This document shows positions 1 to 8,758 of a stretch of 64,000 nucleotides of DNA, one piece after another. The stretch is from JANSWY01 sp965228955. GTDB taxonomy: Bacteria > Bacteroidota > Bacteroidia > Cytophagales > Cyclobacteriaceae. The stretch is taken from contig OZ245848.1 in NCBI GenBank assembly GCA_965228955.1, forward strand, positions 3,224,001 through 3,288,000, written 5' to 3'. The position numbers and the translations under genes are program-made. The stretch's first letter is position 1; every line of letters starts with the position of its first letter. The notes below the pieces were generated by a model. It was not told where the DNA came from. It made no database searches and saw only the letters and a program-made list of their open reading frames with translations.

Positions 1-277
1 TTCTACCCCATATAGGACTGGCGTAGTATATATCGGCGGTACACGCCCATATTCTAACTAAATATTCAATTGTGAAAACCGCTACCGAAAAGTATTCAAA
101 GTATTCGAAATACACTTTGTAAGGTTCATAAATGGAATCCACTGTCTCAACCACAACAGCGATCACATTCAGAACAATCAGCGTCATGATAAAAAGGTCA
201 AAATTCCGGCTGACCTTATCTTCTTCACTTTCGGCCTTATCAAGGGCCTGCATGATACTTTTACGGGTGATTTTCAT
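1..277 (-). CDS. Voltage-gated-type ion channel, N-terminal part (runs off window)
   Basis: The first 92 residues are visible, read from an ATG at 277-275. A charged cytoplasmic head (residues 1-25) is followed by a hydrophobic segment at about 27-46 (DLFIMTLIVLNVIAVVVETV) and a second at about 60-78 containing FTIEYLVRIWA. That E-Y-x-x-R pattern is typical of S1-S2 of six-helix voltage-gated cation channels (Ion_trans/Kv family), so a bacterial potassium channel is the best guess. The pore loop and selectivity filter lie outside the window, so ion specificity cannot be read. It begins only 20 nt after the SpeD-like gene and is probably co-transcribed with it and the aldo/keto reductase. Confidence 0.75.
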   Translation of the reverse strand, partial: MKITRKSIMQALDKAESEEDKVSRNFDLFIMTLIVLNVIAVVVETVDSIYEPYKVYFEYFEYFSVAVFTIEYLVRIWACTADIYYASPIWGR

Positions 278-297
278 GGTTCAGTTGGTGTAAATAT

Positions 298-597
298 TTA
301 GGCAATAGTCTTATTTTCCTGATAGATCTTCAATAAAGATAAGAAATCTATATACATCTGGTGGTTGCAGCTACTAAGTTCGATATAGGTTTTGTTTTGC
401 TCAGGAAAGGTATGAATTGCAAAATGGCTTTCAGCCAAAAGCCAGAGTCCGGTCCAGCCTTGTGGTTCAAACCGATGCTCCATGAAATTCAATATCCCAA
501 AACCTGATTTTAGAAGCATTTCTTCAAATACATTTTTCAAAACAGATGGTTCAGTTTCTTCAATCCAGGTACTATGGTTGTCTATATGTGCTTCCAA
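298..597 (-). CDS. speD: SpeD-like pyruvoyl-dependent decarboxylase (AdoMetDC family)
   Basis: A 99-residue protein with the class-1 prokaryotic S-adenosylmethionine decarboxylase core. Residues 56-66 read ESHFAIHTFPE, and the three residues needed for self-cleavage in the Thermotoga enzyme (Ser63, His68, Cys83) match Ser57, His62 and Cys77 with identical spacing. Self-cleavage at Glu56-Ser57 would give the pyruvoyl cofactor. The protein is shorter than usual (about 120-130 residues), mainly at the C terminus. SpeD normally makes decarboxylated AdoMet for spermidine synthesis, but some SpeD homologues are ornithine or arginine decarboxylases, so the substrate is open. It lies 5 nt after the aldo/keto reductase and 20 nt before an ion channel gene; no speE is in view. 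Confidence 0.8.
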   Translation of the reverse strand: MEAHIDNHSTWIEETEPSVLKNVFEEMLLKSGFGILNFMEHRFEPQGWTGLWLLAESHFAIHTFPEQNKTYIELSSCNHQMYIDFLSLLKIYQENKTIA

Positions 598-602
598 TAT
601 TC

Positions 603-1451
603 TTAAAAATTAAAATTATCTGGATCTGGCCCTACTCTTTCATGTTTGTCCAACGAATCTATCAACTTCACATCCTCCTCAGATATCTCGAAATCAAAAA
701 TTTTAGCATTGTCCTCAATCCGCTCCTTTTTCACACTTTTCGGAATGGTAACCACTCCTTTCTGCAAATTCCATCTTAGAACAAGTTGTACTACACTCTT
801 CCCATATTTCTCAGCAAGCTCAACCATCTCAGGCACATCAAATATTTTACCCTGCATCAAAGGACTCCATGCTTCGTATCTTATACCTTTTGAATGACAG
901 AAGTTAACTAAATCCTGTTGAACCAACCTTGGGTGAAATTCCATTTGATTAATCATTGGGACAACATTAGCATCCTTAAGTAAATCCTCTACATGATGTT
1001 GTAGAAAATTGCTGATTCCAATGGCTTTCACTCGCCCCTCTTCATATATCTTTTCAAGTGCTTTCCAGGTTTCTGCAGATTTTTCTTTTGGCCAGTGAAT
1101 CAAATACAAATCAAGGTAATCCAAACCTAATCTCTCTAGACTTGCATCATAAGCTTTTAAGGTAGAATCATATCCCTGGTCGCTATTCCAGACTTTTGAT
1201 GTGATGAAAAGATCTTCTCTTTTCTGGCCAGATTCCCTGATCCCTAGCCCTACTCCTTCTTCATTTTTATAAATGGCCGCAGTATCAATTGCCTTATATC
1301 CGGCATCCAATGCATACTTTACAGCGTTTACTACTTCGTCTCCAGCTTTCGATTGAAAAACACCAAGTCCAAAGTACGGCATCTCTAAACCGTTATTCAA
1401 TGCTACTGTCCCTTGTAAATTCGTAATATTCATAGCACTAAAATTAAACAT
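603..1451 (-). CDS. Aldo/keto reductase (2,5-diketogluconate-reductase-like)
   Basis: A 282-residue NADPH-dependent aldo/keto reductase, a cytosolic TIM barrel reducing aldehydes or ketones. The catalytic tetrad is visible: Asp56 and Tyr61 in DTAAIYKNEEGVG, Lys86 in ITSKVWN, and His119 in YLIHWP. The family signatures (LGLDYLDLYLIHWP, IGISNF, and IPKSVKKERIEDN near the C terminus) are intact and the length is normal. A start at 1433 (MNITNLQG) is an alternative that removes six residues. First gene of a tight minus-strand run with the SpeD-like gene (5 nt gap) and the ion channel. The physiological substrate cannot be inferred. Confidence 0.9.
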   Translation of the reverse strand: MFNFSAMNITNLQGTVALNNGLEMPYFGLGVFQSKAGDEVVNAVKYALDAGYKAIDTAAIYKNEEGVGLGIRESGQKREDLFITSKVWNSDQGYDSTLKAYDASLERLGLDYLDLYLIHWPKEKSAETWKALEKIYEEGRVKAIGISNFLQHHVEDLLKDANVVPMINQMEFHPRLVQQDLVNFCHSKGIRYEAWSPLMQGKIFDVPEMVELAEKYGKSVVQLVLRWNLQKGVVTIPKSVKKERIEDNAKIFDFEISEEDVKLIDSLDKHERVGPDPDNFNF

Positions 1452-1542
1452 CCCTATGAATTATATAGATGGATTGGCCTATTAATTAGTAATCGCTTGG
1501 GTTGATTTATTACAAATGTCAAAACGACATAGGTTAAACAAC

Positions 1543-1568
1543 AAAAAAAGCGACCAAGAATTGATCGC
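1543..1568 (-). terminator. Intrinsic terminator after the DUF2141 gene
   Basis: Read on the minus strand, an 8-bp stem GCGATCAA/TTGGTCGC (one G-T wobble) with a 3-nt loop is followed by seven T residues. It sits 37 nt past the DUF2141 stop codon and separates that gene from the aldo/keto reductase unit. Confidence 0.8.
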
Positions 1569-1604
1569 CTTTTACTATTTAATCTATCTAATCAACTACA
1601 ACTT

Positions 1605-2018
1605 CTAGTGAAGGTCGATTTGCAAGTATCCTTCAGAAGGAATTTCAAACTTTGAATCTTCAAAAGATGGAGGGCCAAACATTCCCATTGCGTTATTAGA
1701 AAATCCATATGGCTCCTTTGGTATGCCAACCATATTGGTATCTAATTCCTGATTGCCATTCAAGTCCTGAAAAACTGAAATAGCATAAGTACCAGGCTCC
1801 AGATCAAGAGATAACATCACTGAGCCGTTTTCAACTGTTGCCTTATATGATTTATATGTTTTATTCATAAAGGCTTCTTCTGAATCATACACTGCAACAT
1901 ATACATCTCCTGTTGTTTCTTTTACTGTTACTTTTAAGTCGGTTGCGCTTCCACCTGAAAGCAAAATCGAAAGACATAATACAATTAATCCCATATTCTT
2001 GATATTTTTATTTGACAA
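1605..2018 (-). CDS. Secreted DUF2141 family protein
   Basis: 137 residues with an N-terminal signal sequence (MGLIVLCLSILLSGGSA, roughly residues 9-25) and no lipobox cysteine, so probably a soluble exported protein. The remainder matches DUF2141: short beta strands with VYVAVYDSEEAF, the LEPGTYAISVFQDLNGNQELD segment and a GIPKEPYGFSNN tail. That Asp/Asn-rich D-x-N-G-N-x-x-L-D loop resembles a calcium-binding turn. DUF2141 proteins are common in Bacteroidota and have no settled function. Monocistronic, with a clear terminator downstream. Confidence 0.85.
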   Translation of the reverse strand: MSNKNIKNMGLIVLCLSILLSGGSATDLKVTVKETTGDVYVAVYDSEEAFMNKTYKSYKATVENGSVMLSLDLEPGTYAISVFQDLNGNQELDTNMVGIPKEPYGFSNNAMGMFGPPSFEDSKFEIPSEGYLQIDLH

Positions 2019-2107
2019 GTCAAAAGTGGATCAATTAGTCGGAGGATTAAATTACAATTGACTGACCTGTTGAATTCTATTGACGAATTGTAGCAAGATA
2101 CGACCAG

Positions 2108-3193
2108 ATGAAACCTGCTAATAAATACAAACTCAAAAGGATCCTTCCATTTGTGGTCATCTGGACCATTTCTGGGATATTATATGTCATTATCGAAAAG
2201 GGGTTGATGGGGGATTCAAAGACTTATCCATCTACAGGTAATATCTATGAGTTTGGTACTTCTGCATTTTTTACAATTTTTGGGACATTTATAATGGGAA
2301 CTGTGATGGGAACTATAGAGATCACAGTGCTTTCAAAAATGTTCAACAGGTCCTCTCTTGGTATCAAAATTATTCTTAAGTCAGTAACCTATATAGTTTC
2401 AATAGTAACCTTTCTTGTCATTCTAACTATGGTTAGTAATTCAATAAGGATGGTTCAACCTGTTTTCAGTGCTGTAGTATATACATCTATGAAACAGTTC
2501 ATATTCAATTTCGTCTTCTTAAGTATTGTCATCTATGCTGGGGTTTTCATCGTTATCTCCTTGTTTGTATCTGAAGTTACCACGAATATTGGCCAGAATG
2601 CCCTCCAAAATTTTCTAATTGGAAAGTACCATACACCTAAGCAGGAAGAAAGGATATTTATGTTTCTTGACCTGAAATCGTCTACAACAATTGCAGAAAA
2701 ATTAGGCCATATTCAATACTTCAAACTATTGAAAAGGCTATTCCAGGATATATCGCCTGCCATTATCAAATACTCAGGAGAAATATATCAGTACGCCGGA
2801 GATGAAGTCATTGTCTCCTGGGACATGAATAAGGGTTTAAAAAATGCCAACTGCATTCGGTGCTTCAAACATGTTGTTACTATCATGGAGAGTAATAACT
2901 CCATGTATCAAAAGAAATATGAGACCTCACCATCTTTCAAGGCGGGGCTTCATTATGGAGAAGTGACTACCGGTGAAATTGGTTCATTAAAAAAAGAAAT
3001 AGTCTTCACCGGAGATGTTTTGAATACCACCGCAAGAATTCAAGGGTTGTGCAATCAATATGGTGTAAATAATCTTATTAGTGATGCGCTAAAACAGAGA
3101 TTGTCACAGGACTCTGGTATTAAGTTTAAGGAAATTGGGATGGAAGAGCTCAGAGGGAAATCGCAAAAATTACTTCTTCATTCTGTTGAATAA
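2108..3193 (+). CDS. Membrane class III adenylate/guanylate cyclase
   Basis: 361 residues. Four hydrophobic segments (about 11-30, 52-75, 88-110, 131-155) form a membrane anchor, followed by a class III cyclase catalytic domain (about 180-361) in the cytoplasm. Metal-binding aspartates are Asp188 (FLDLKSSTT) and Asp232 (YAGDEVIV). The transition-state Asn306 and Arg310 lie in GDVLNTTARIQ, preceded by a Lys-Lys-Glu that could supply the adenine-recognising lysine. All catalytic positions look intact, so it should make cAMP (or cGMP); there is no HAMP or obvious ligand domain, so the four helices may be the sensor. It is followed 107 nt later by a histidine kinase on the same strand. Confidence 0.88.
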   Translation: MKPANKYKLKRILPFVVIWTISGILYVIIEKGLMGDSKTYPSTGNIYEFGTSAFFTIFGTFIMGTVMGTIEITVLSKMFNRSSLGIKIILKSVTYIVSIVTFLVILTMVSNSIRMVQPVFSAVVYTSMKQFIFNFVFLSIVIYAGVFIVISLFVSEVTTNIGQNALQNFLIGKYHTPKQEERIFMFLDLKSSTTIAEKLGHIQYFKLLKRLFQDISPAIIKYSGEIYQYAGDEVIVSWDMNKGLKNANCIRCFKHVVTIMESNNSMYQKKYETSPSFKAGLHYGEVTTGEIGSLKKEIVFTGDVLNTTARIQGLCNQYGVNNLISDALKQRLSQDSGIKFKEIGMEELRGKSQKLLLHSVE

Positions 3194-3300
3194 AACTTAA
3201 ACAACCTGACGAACAAACAGTTGCCTATATAAAACTTACGGAATTTATCTTTTTTAGAATTTAAATTTTGTATTTTACAAAACACGAAAGTTTATTCTTA

Positions 3301-6300
3301 GTGCAAAACCGAGATTTCACCCAGCTAGAAAAATTAGGTCTCATTATAGGTTTTCTATGGCTTATAATGTCAGATGTTAATGCAAAAGATTTCACCTTCA
3401 AACATTACAACTCTGAAGATGGCCTTTCCCAAATCAGCATCCTTGCAATTCATGAAGATCAGGACGGATTCATGTGGTTTGGTACCAGGAATGGTCTGAA
3501 TTATTTTGATGGACATCAATTCACGAGTTATTTCACAAACCCATGGGACGCAAATAGTCTTCCTAATAACGTAATTAATGCCATTACCAGTGATGACAAA
3601 GGAATCCTTTGGATAGGTACTGAAGCAGGGCTTTGTAGCTATGACAAAGAATTCAACAAGTTTACCAGATACGATTTAAAGGAACTTTACAAAGGAGGCT
3701 GGAATATTGCATCACTACAATTTGATCGCAACGGAGACTTGTGGATTGGTTCCAACTTTGGAATTCACCGATTACAAATGAGTACTGGAGAGGTCAATGC
3801 AGTCTCAATTCTTGCTAAGGGGCCTAAATTCAAGGACCTTCACTTCTATTCTATCATTGAAGATCAAGATCAGGAGATATGGCTTGCGGGTGCTCCAGGG
3901 CTATTTAAAGCTGACCTTGAGAGGAGAAATGTAGCAATCAGACAAGCCTACTCCTTTGAAGGTGAGACTTTAGATTACGCCGAAAGTGTTGCTGAAATTG
4001 GAAATAATAAATTATTGGTTAGTAGCAAATCGAAAATATGGGTTGTTGATACAAAAAGCTTCAAATCCTACACTATTAATAACAACTTCAAAGATCAATT
4101 AGATTTTGATAGTCGTGGAATACTCAATGTAAACGACTCTATAGCGTGGGTCGGAAGTTATGCAGGTGTGATGATGCTGGATTATAAAAACGGCGAATAT
4201 ACCAGATGGCTTAAACAGAATAAAGATGATCACCTAACGCTTTCAGATAACTCTATCCATTCAATGACCTTATGTAAAAATGGAGATATCTGGGTCGGCA
4301 CTTGGTCTGGTGGACTTAATTATTATTCTCCTTATCAAAACATATTTGATGTATTTCAACATTCTGTAAAGAACCCAACGTACACACTTAATTCAGATAT
4401 AATAAACTCCTTCACTGAAGGTCCGGATGATAAAATTTATGTTGCCACCGGAAGAGGTGGTGTAAACATTTACAATAGAGAAACAGGAAAGTATGAATAT
4501 GTTCTTACAAATGAGAATGTAAGAAGAGTAATGTTTGATGATGAGCATACTTTGTGGGTGGGAACTTATTATAACGGGGTAATCAAGTATGACATACAAA
4601 CTAAAAAGTCATACTACTTCAATCAACAAAATGGAGATAATGCGATAATTCCTGCCAGTACGAATCATGCATTGTTTAAGGATGATAATAATGACATTTG
4701 GGTTGGTAGCTGGAACAGGCTGTATAAGTACAATCGGGAATCCAATGACTTTACAAGGTATTCATACAAAGTAGCTGATATCAATGATTATCACATCATA
4801 GAGCAAATTATCAAGGTTGGGTCCTATCTATGGCTCATCACCAACACAGGAGTTCAGGTATTTGATCCTGAATTTGAAAAGTTTGTAAAAAACTATCGAT
4901 ACCAGGAAGGAAACCGAGATGGGTTGCCAAATGATGTGCTTTTTCATGCTATTAAGGATAGAACCGATAAAGTTTGGATTGCGAGCCAGGGGGGGTTGAG
5001 CTATTTCATTCCAAGCACCGAAAGCTTTTATACACTAACTGTAGACGATGGGTTGCCTTCTAATATGCCAGTTTGTATACAGGTTGATAATTCAAACAAC
5101 CTTTGGATCAGTACAGTAAACGGGTTGGCAATGCTCAATCAGGTCAATATGGAATTTAGACTATTTGACCAGACCAACAATCTTCAAAGTTATACATTCA
5201 GAGAAAGCTCCTGCTTTAAATGTAAAGATGGCTCCATGTTGTTTGGTGGAATGAGCGGCTATAATCAGTTTGACCCTGACAAAGTAAAAGTGGATCCGAA
5301 TGAGCCTAACATTGTCATTACAGACCTTAAACTATTCAATAAAATTATCAGTCCGGAAGATAACCCAATACTTACCAGAAGTATTAGTAAGCTTGATACT
5401 CTTGTTCTTGATTACTATGAAAATGTGGTTTCATTAACCTTTGTTGCAGTGGATTATTCAGAACCATACAAAAATCAATACGCCTACATGATGGAAGGGT
5501 TCGAGACTGAATGGAATGAAATTGGGAATTCAAGGACAGCCACTTATACCAACCTGGAACCTGGAACTTATTCTTTTAAAGTGAGAGCCTCCAACGGTGA
5601 TGGTATTTGGAATAATAAAGGAACAACTCTCGTAGTGAAAGTGATCCCTCCTATTTGGATGACTAATTGGTTTAGGGTAATGATGGTTCTTTTGGTAATT
5701 TTTGGAGCGGTTCTATTCTACAAACTAAGAGTTCGATATTACAAGCAATATCAGGTATTGCTGAAGAGAACCGTAAATGACCGAACAAAAGAGCTGAGAG
5801 CAATCAACGAACAACTTGGTGAAAAGAACGAAGAAATACTCGAACAGAAAGAAGAAATAGAAAGTCAAAGAGATTCTTTAACAGAAACTTTAAGACATCT
5901 TGAGAAAACCCAGGAGCAGTTAGTGGAATCTGAAAAAATGGCCTCTGTTGGTACTATTACCGCTGGACTTGCTCATGAATTAAACAATCCACTTAATTAC
6001 ATTTCAGGTTTATCAAATCCAATAAAAAGAGACCTTAAGGACATATTAGAAAATGTAAGAGATGACAAAAAAGTAGAGTCGGAAGAGTTGATCATTGAGA
6101 TTTACAACCTGTTGGACAGTATGTCAGATGGAGCTAAGAAAGCTGCTACTATTGTTAAGAACCTATTAGATATTTCACCAAGAGGGCCAAGAGGTGACAA
6201 TCAATTGTTCAGTGTTAATGAGATTATCAATGCAACAACTCTGTTGATACGTAAAACTCATCCCGAAACAGAAATTTCAGTTGACCTAAAGGACCCTATT

Positions 6301-6672
6301 GAAGTCTACGGCAATCAGGTTGAAATCAATCAGGTGTTGATCAATATGATCCAGAATGGAATGGATGCTATTCCAAAAGAGAAAGCCGGACAACTTGAAA
6401 TTACTGGTAAGAAACAATTAGACCACTATCAAATTACTATTTCCGATAATGGTCGTGGTATGTCAGGTGAATTGATTCAAAAGATTTTTGATCCTTTCTT
6501 TACAACCAAAGATCCAGGTCAAGGAACTGGACTTGGTTTATATATCAGTTATAGTATCATCAAAAAACATGGTGGTAAGATAGAGGTAGATTCAGCGGAA
6601 GAAAAAGGAAGTACTTTTACCATAACATTGCCCCTACCTTCACCAGCTCATGAGCTTAAGAAAGCCAATTGA
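3301..6672 (+). CDS. Two-component-propeller sensor histidine kinase (Reg_prop, Y_Y_Y, HATPase)
   Basis: About 1,123 residues from the GTG at 3301; a TTG at 3268 would add 11. I prefer GTG because it gives a compact signal sequence (LGLIIGFLWLIM ending DVNA). The periplasmic part is two beta-propellers of Reg_prop repeats (for example FMWFGTRNGLNYFDG, DLWIGSNFGIHRL, DIWVGTWSGGLNYY), then a Y_Y_Y domain near 5400-5650. One membrane helix (about 5670-5740) leads to a coiled coil and a kinase core with H-box GLAHELNNPLNY (His codon 5974-5976), an N-box (INMIQNGMDAI), DNGRGM and GTGLGLYI. There is no receiver or DNA-binding domain, so unlike the hybrid HTCS proteins of gut Bacteroides it needs a separate partner. 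The ligand is unknown. Confidence 0.9.
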   Translation: MQNRDFTQLEKLGLIIGFLWLIMSDVNAKDFTFKHYNSEDGLSQISILAIHEDQDGFMWFGTRNGLNYFDGHQFTSYFTNPWDANSLPNNVINAITSDDKGILWIGTEAGLCSYDKEFNKFTRYDLKELYKGGWNIASLQFDRNGDLWIGSNFGIHRLQMSTGEVNAVSILAKGPKFKDLHFYSIIEDQDQEIWLAGAPGLFKADLERRNVAIRQAYSFEGETLDYAESVAEIGNNKLLVSSKSKIWVVDTKSFKSYTINNNFKDQLDFDSRGILNVNDSIAWVGSYAGVMMLDYKNGEYTRWLKQNKDDHLTLSDNSIHSMTLCKNGDIWVGTWSGGLNYYSPYQNIFDVFQHSVKNPTYTLNSDIINSFTEGPDDKIYVATGRGGVNIYNRETGKYEYVLTNENVRRVMFDDEHTLWVGTYYNGVIKYDIQTKKSYYFNQQNGDNAIIPASTNHALFKDDNNDIWVGSWNRLYKYNRESNDFTRYSYKVADINDYHIIEQIIKVGSYLWLITNTGVQVFDPEFEKFVKNYRYQEGNRDGLPNDVLFHAIKDRTDKVWIASQGGLSYFIPSTESFYTLTVDDGLPSNMPVCIQVDNSNNLWISTVNGLAMLNQVNMEFRLFDQTNNLQSYTFRESSCFKCKDGSMLFGGMSGYNQFDPDKVKVDPNEPNIVITDLKLFNKIISPEDNPILTRSISKLDTLVLDYYENVVSLTFVAVDYSEPYKNQYAYMMEGFETEWNEIGNSRTATYTNLEPGTYSFKVRASNGDGIWNNKGTTLVVKVIPPIWMTNWFRVMMVLLVIFGAVLFYKLRVRYYKQYQVLLKRTVNDRTKELRAINEQLGEKNEEILEQKEEIESQRDSLTETLRHLEKTQEQLVESEKMASVGTITAGLAHELNNPLNYISGLSNPIKRDLKDILENVRDDKKVESEELIIEIYNLLDSMSDGAKKAATIVKNLLDISPRGPRGDNQLFSVNEIINATTLLIRKTHPETEISVDLKDPIEVYGNQVEINQVLINMIQNGMDAIPKEKAGQLEITGKKQLDHYQITISDNGRGMSGELIQKIFDPFFTTKDPGQGTGLGLYISYSIIKKHGGKIEVDSAEEKGSTFTITLPLPSPAHELKKAN

Positions 6673-7485
6673 TTACTCAGCTATATGAACGTTGAACATT
6701 GGTACAGACATGTGATTAATTATTTGCTGCGCCAATCTGTTATTACTTCTGTGCGTTACCATTCCTAGAATATCTGAATTAGTTTCCAGAAAATGTTTTA
6801 GCCCTTCCTCATACTCATTAGAATTATAAATGGTAGAATCCTCTAATCTATCTCCTGCAAGGTCTTTATAAACATCCATTCTTTCCTCAATTATATCAGT
6901 TGTTTCGAACATGAATGGAACATTCACATACAACAAATGGATTTTGCAATCTATAGCTTCAGCAATATTCACAAGTTTCTTAAATCCAGCTGTACTCCTT
7001 GAGTCAAAGTCCGACATAAATACAATTCGACTGGTATTTAAATGAATTGGGAAGTCTTTAATTACCAAAACAGGAACAGAAGATTCTCTTATCACTTTCT
7101 GTGTATTAGAGCCAAGTATCATCTCTCTGATACCGCTTGCACCATTGGATCCCATAACAATGTAGTCATACCCATTATCCTCGGCAAACTTCACAATGTA
7201 TTTGGCATCCTCATTAAAAATCAAGTATTTCTTGCAAGTGAGTCCTATTTTCTCAGTCTCAGAAACATATGAATCAAGCTTCAAGTTGGCCTCTTTGACC
7301 TTTTGAGTAACATCAGGATACATCGTATTCTGGTTGTTCTCCAATAGATTGATCCAATCGTGCGGAACATCCATTAAGTGCAGAAAATCAATTTCTGAAT
7401 CTGTCACCTGAGCCAGCTGTAATGCCGCTTTTGCTGCCTCTTCTGCACAAAATGAAAAATCTGTTGGTACTAATATCTTCTTCAT
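6673..7485 (-). CDS. Tandem universal stress protein (UspA, two domains)
   Basis: 270 residues comprising two Usp folds. The first (about 1-145) starts KKILVPTDFS and has the ATP-binding signature G-x2-G-x9-G-S (GSNGASGIREMILGS) followed by VPVLVIKD. The second (about 150-270) starts RIVFMSDFDSRS and lacks a clear G-x2-G-x9-G motif, so it is probably non-nucleotide-binding. Cytoplasmic; tandem Usps in Bacteroidota are usually stress- or redox-linked, but the exact role is unknown. It converges with the histidine kinase with no base between the two stop codons (TGA ends at 6672, this stop begins at 6673). Confidence 0.9.
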   Translation of the reverse strand: MKKILVPTDFSFCAEEAAKAALQLAQVTDSEIDFLHLMDVPHDWINLLENNQNTMYPDVTQKVKEANLKLDSYVSETEKIGLTCKKYLIFNEDAKYIVKFAEDNGYDYIVMGSNGASGIREMILGSNTQKVIRESSVPVLVIKDFPIHLNTSRIVFMSDFDSRSTAGFKKLVNIAEAIDCKIHLLYVNVPFMFETTDIIEERMDVYKDLAGDRLEDSTIYNSNEYEEGLKHFLETNSDILGMVTHRSNNRLAQQIINHMSVPMFNVHIAE

Positions 7486-7662
7486 GGTTTGTATTACTTT
7501 GGGTTACAAGATTAAGATATCGTGATCCTGCAGTACTGAAGTTGACTTCAGTCATTTTTTAATATGAGACTTCTCACACCTGATCAAGATCAATTTCCAC
7601 TTTGAAGAAGGTCATTAGCACTTACAGAGATATTCTTTACATTTTCAACAAACATTACTAAG

Positions 7663-8076
7663 ATGGACAGATATACAGGAATTTGGATCGACAAAAGAGA
7701 AGCAATCATATTTGATAGCCTGGATGATTTTGCTCGTGCAAGACGAGTTCATTCTGATATCAAGATTGGAAATGCGAAAGGAGGCGCCAGGTCTTCAACA
7801 CCATACGGACCGCAGGATGCCGTTTCAGAAAGTAAAGTATTGGAAAAGAAAAAGTCTGCGCTGCATCATTTCTACTTGGAAGTAATGGAATCAATTGAGA
7901 ATCCTAAAATGGTATTACTGCTTGGACCAGGAATGACCAAAAACGAATTAGGCACTGAAATAGAAGAAAGTCATTCTTTCAAGGACGTACCAGTTTACAT
8001 CCAGACTCTTGATAGCCTAACCGAGAATCAGATAAGAGCAGAGATCAAGAAATTTTATATTTCTCGATTATCGTAA
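7663..8076 (+). CDS. eRF1-like small protein ('translational machinery protein' type)
   Basis: 137 residues, cytoplasmic. It opens YTGIWIDKREAIIF, has a polar middle, then a helix and MVLLLGPGMTKNELGTEI, and ends with a TLDSLTENQIRAEIKKFY pattern. This order (WID-x-EA strand, GPG-x-x-K-x-EL turn, ETLD-type strand, final basic helix) is what I know from the bacterial eRF1-domain-like proteins annotated as translational machinery proteins. In those families a link to ribosome-bound peptide release or hibernation is proposed but not established. It lies between a UspA and a YciF-like gene, which supports a stress role. The assignment is by motif memory, hence moderate confidence in function; the gene itself looks real. 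Confidence 0.65.
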   Translation: MDRYTGIWIDKREAIIFDSLDDFARARRVHSDIKIGNAKGGARSSTPYGPQDAVSESKVLEKKKSALHHFYLEVMESIENPKMVLLLGPGMTKNELGTEIEESHSFKDVPVYIQTLDSLTENQIRAEIKKFYISRLS

Positions 8077-8098
8077 GAAACAGTTCCCGTTAATTGAA

Positions 8099-8614
8099 TT
8101 ATTCTTTAAGCATTAATTCTGGAGTTGTGGCTTTAATGTTCACTTTCTCTTCAGCTAACATTTTGAGCTTTCCATCCTCCATTTTTTCATCTTCCAGATT
8201 TTTGTGGATTACACCTGCAAGATCAATAAGATCCAATGTCTTTGCATAAGTGCAAATAGCTCCGTAACCAGCAATCTTGTAATGTATGATGTGTTGCAAT
8301 GCCGTAATCAATGCTGCGTCCAAAACTTCTGGGTCCATGCATCTGGTAATAAGAGTTTTGATTTCTTGCATCATTGTGTGCATCGTCATACATACCTCTC
8401 CTTCATCCGGAACAAAAAGACTACTTAACCCTTGTCTTAATCTCATTAATCCATCCTGATTGATTTTTTTATACTCATCGATGTAGTTGTAAAGAGTAGG
8501 GTCTGTAGCTTCATCTCTAAAGCGATCCAGAGACTGCAGGAGCTGCTGATGTGCATGATAGAGGTCGCGCATTTGCTCTATCATCAAGTCTTGTAAATTG
8601 ATAATTTTTTCCAT
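8099..8614 (-). CDS. YciF/DUF892 ferritin-like stress protein
   Basis: 171 residues, mostly helical. The family pattern is visible: opening helix INLQDLMIEQMRDLYHAHQQLL, a middle region with CMTMHTMMQEI, and the diagnostic LITALQHIIHYKIAGYGAICTYAKTL around residues 105-130. YciE/YciF-type (DUF892) proteins form a four-helix ferritin-like bundle, with Glu/His pairs able to bind a di-metal centre; they are induced by stress in enterobacteria but their activity is undefined. The gene is convergent with the eRF1-like gene, 22 nt away, and is shielded from the upstream giant-protein operon by the terminator at 8722-8758. Confidence 0.85.
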   Translation of the reverse strand: MEKIINLQDLMIEQMRDLYHAHQQLLQSLDRFRDEATDPTLYNYIDEYKKINQDGLMRLRQGLSSLFVPDEGEVCMTMHTMMQEIKTLITRCMDPEVLDAALITALQHIIHYKIAGYGAICTYAKTLDLIDLAGVIHKNLEDEKMEDGKLKMLAEEKVNIKATTPELMLKE

Positions 8615-8721
8615 GGTTTATAAGTGTTTTAAGGTACCTGAATTCGTATAAATAATTTACGAAACATCTAATACAATAAAATGATCGATTTGTTACCAAA
8701 CCATGATATTCATCAACTTTC

Positions 8722-8758
8722 AAAAAAATAAAGGGTGACCATTTAAAAACAGCCACCC
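8722..8758 (-). terminator. Intrinsic terminator of the giant-protein/PID-CTERM operon
   Basis: Minus-strand reading gives a 7-bp stem GGGTGGC/GTCACCC (one wobble), a 12-nt loop and then TTTATTTTTTT. It lies 87 nt beyond the PID-CTERM stop codon. Confidence 0.75.

Noticed and set aside
3268..3300. TTG start for the histidine kinase
   Set aside because: TTG is rare, adds 11 residues before a normal signal sequence, and the GTG at 3301 fits better; kept as an alternative only.
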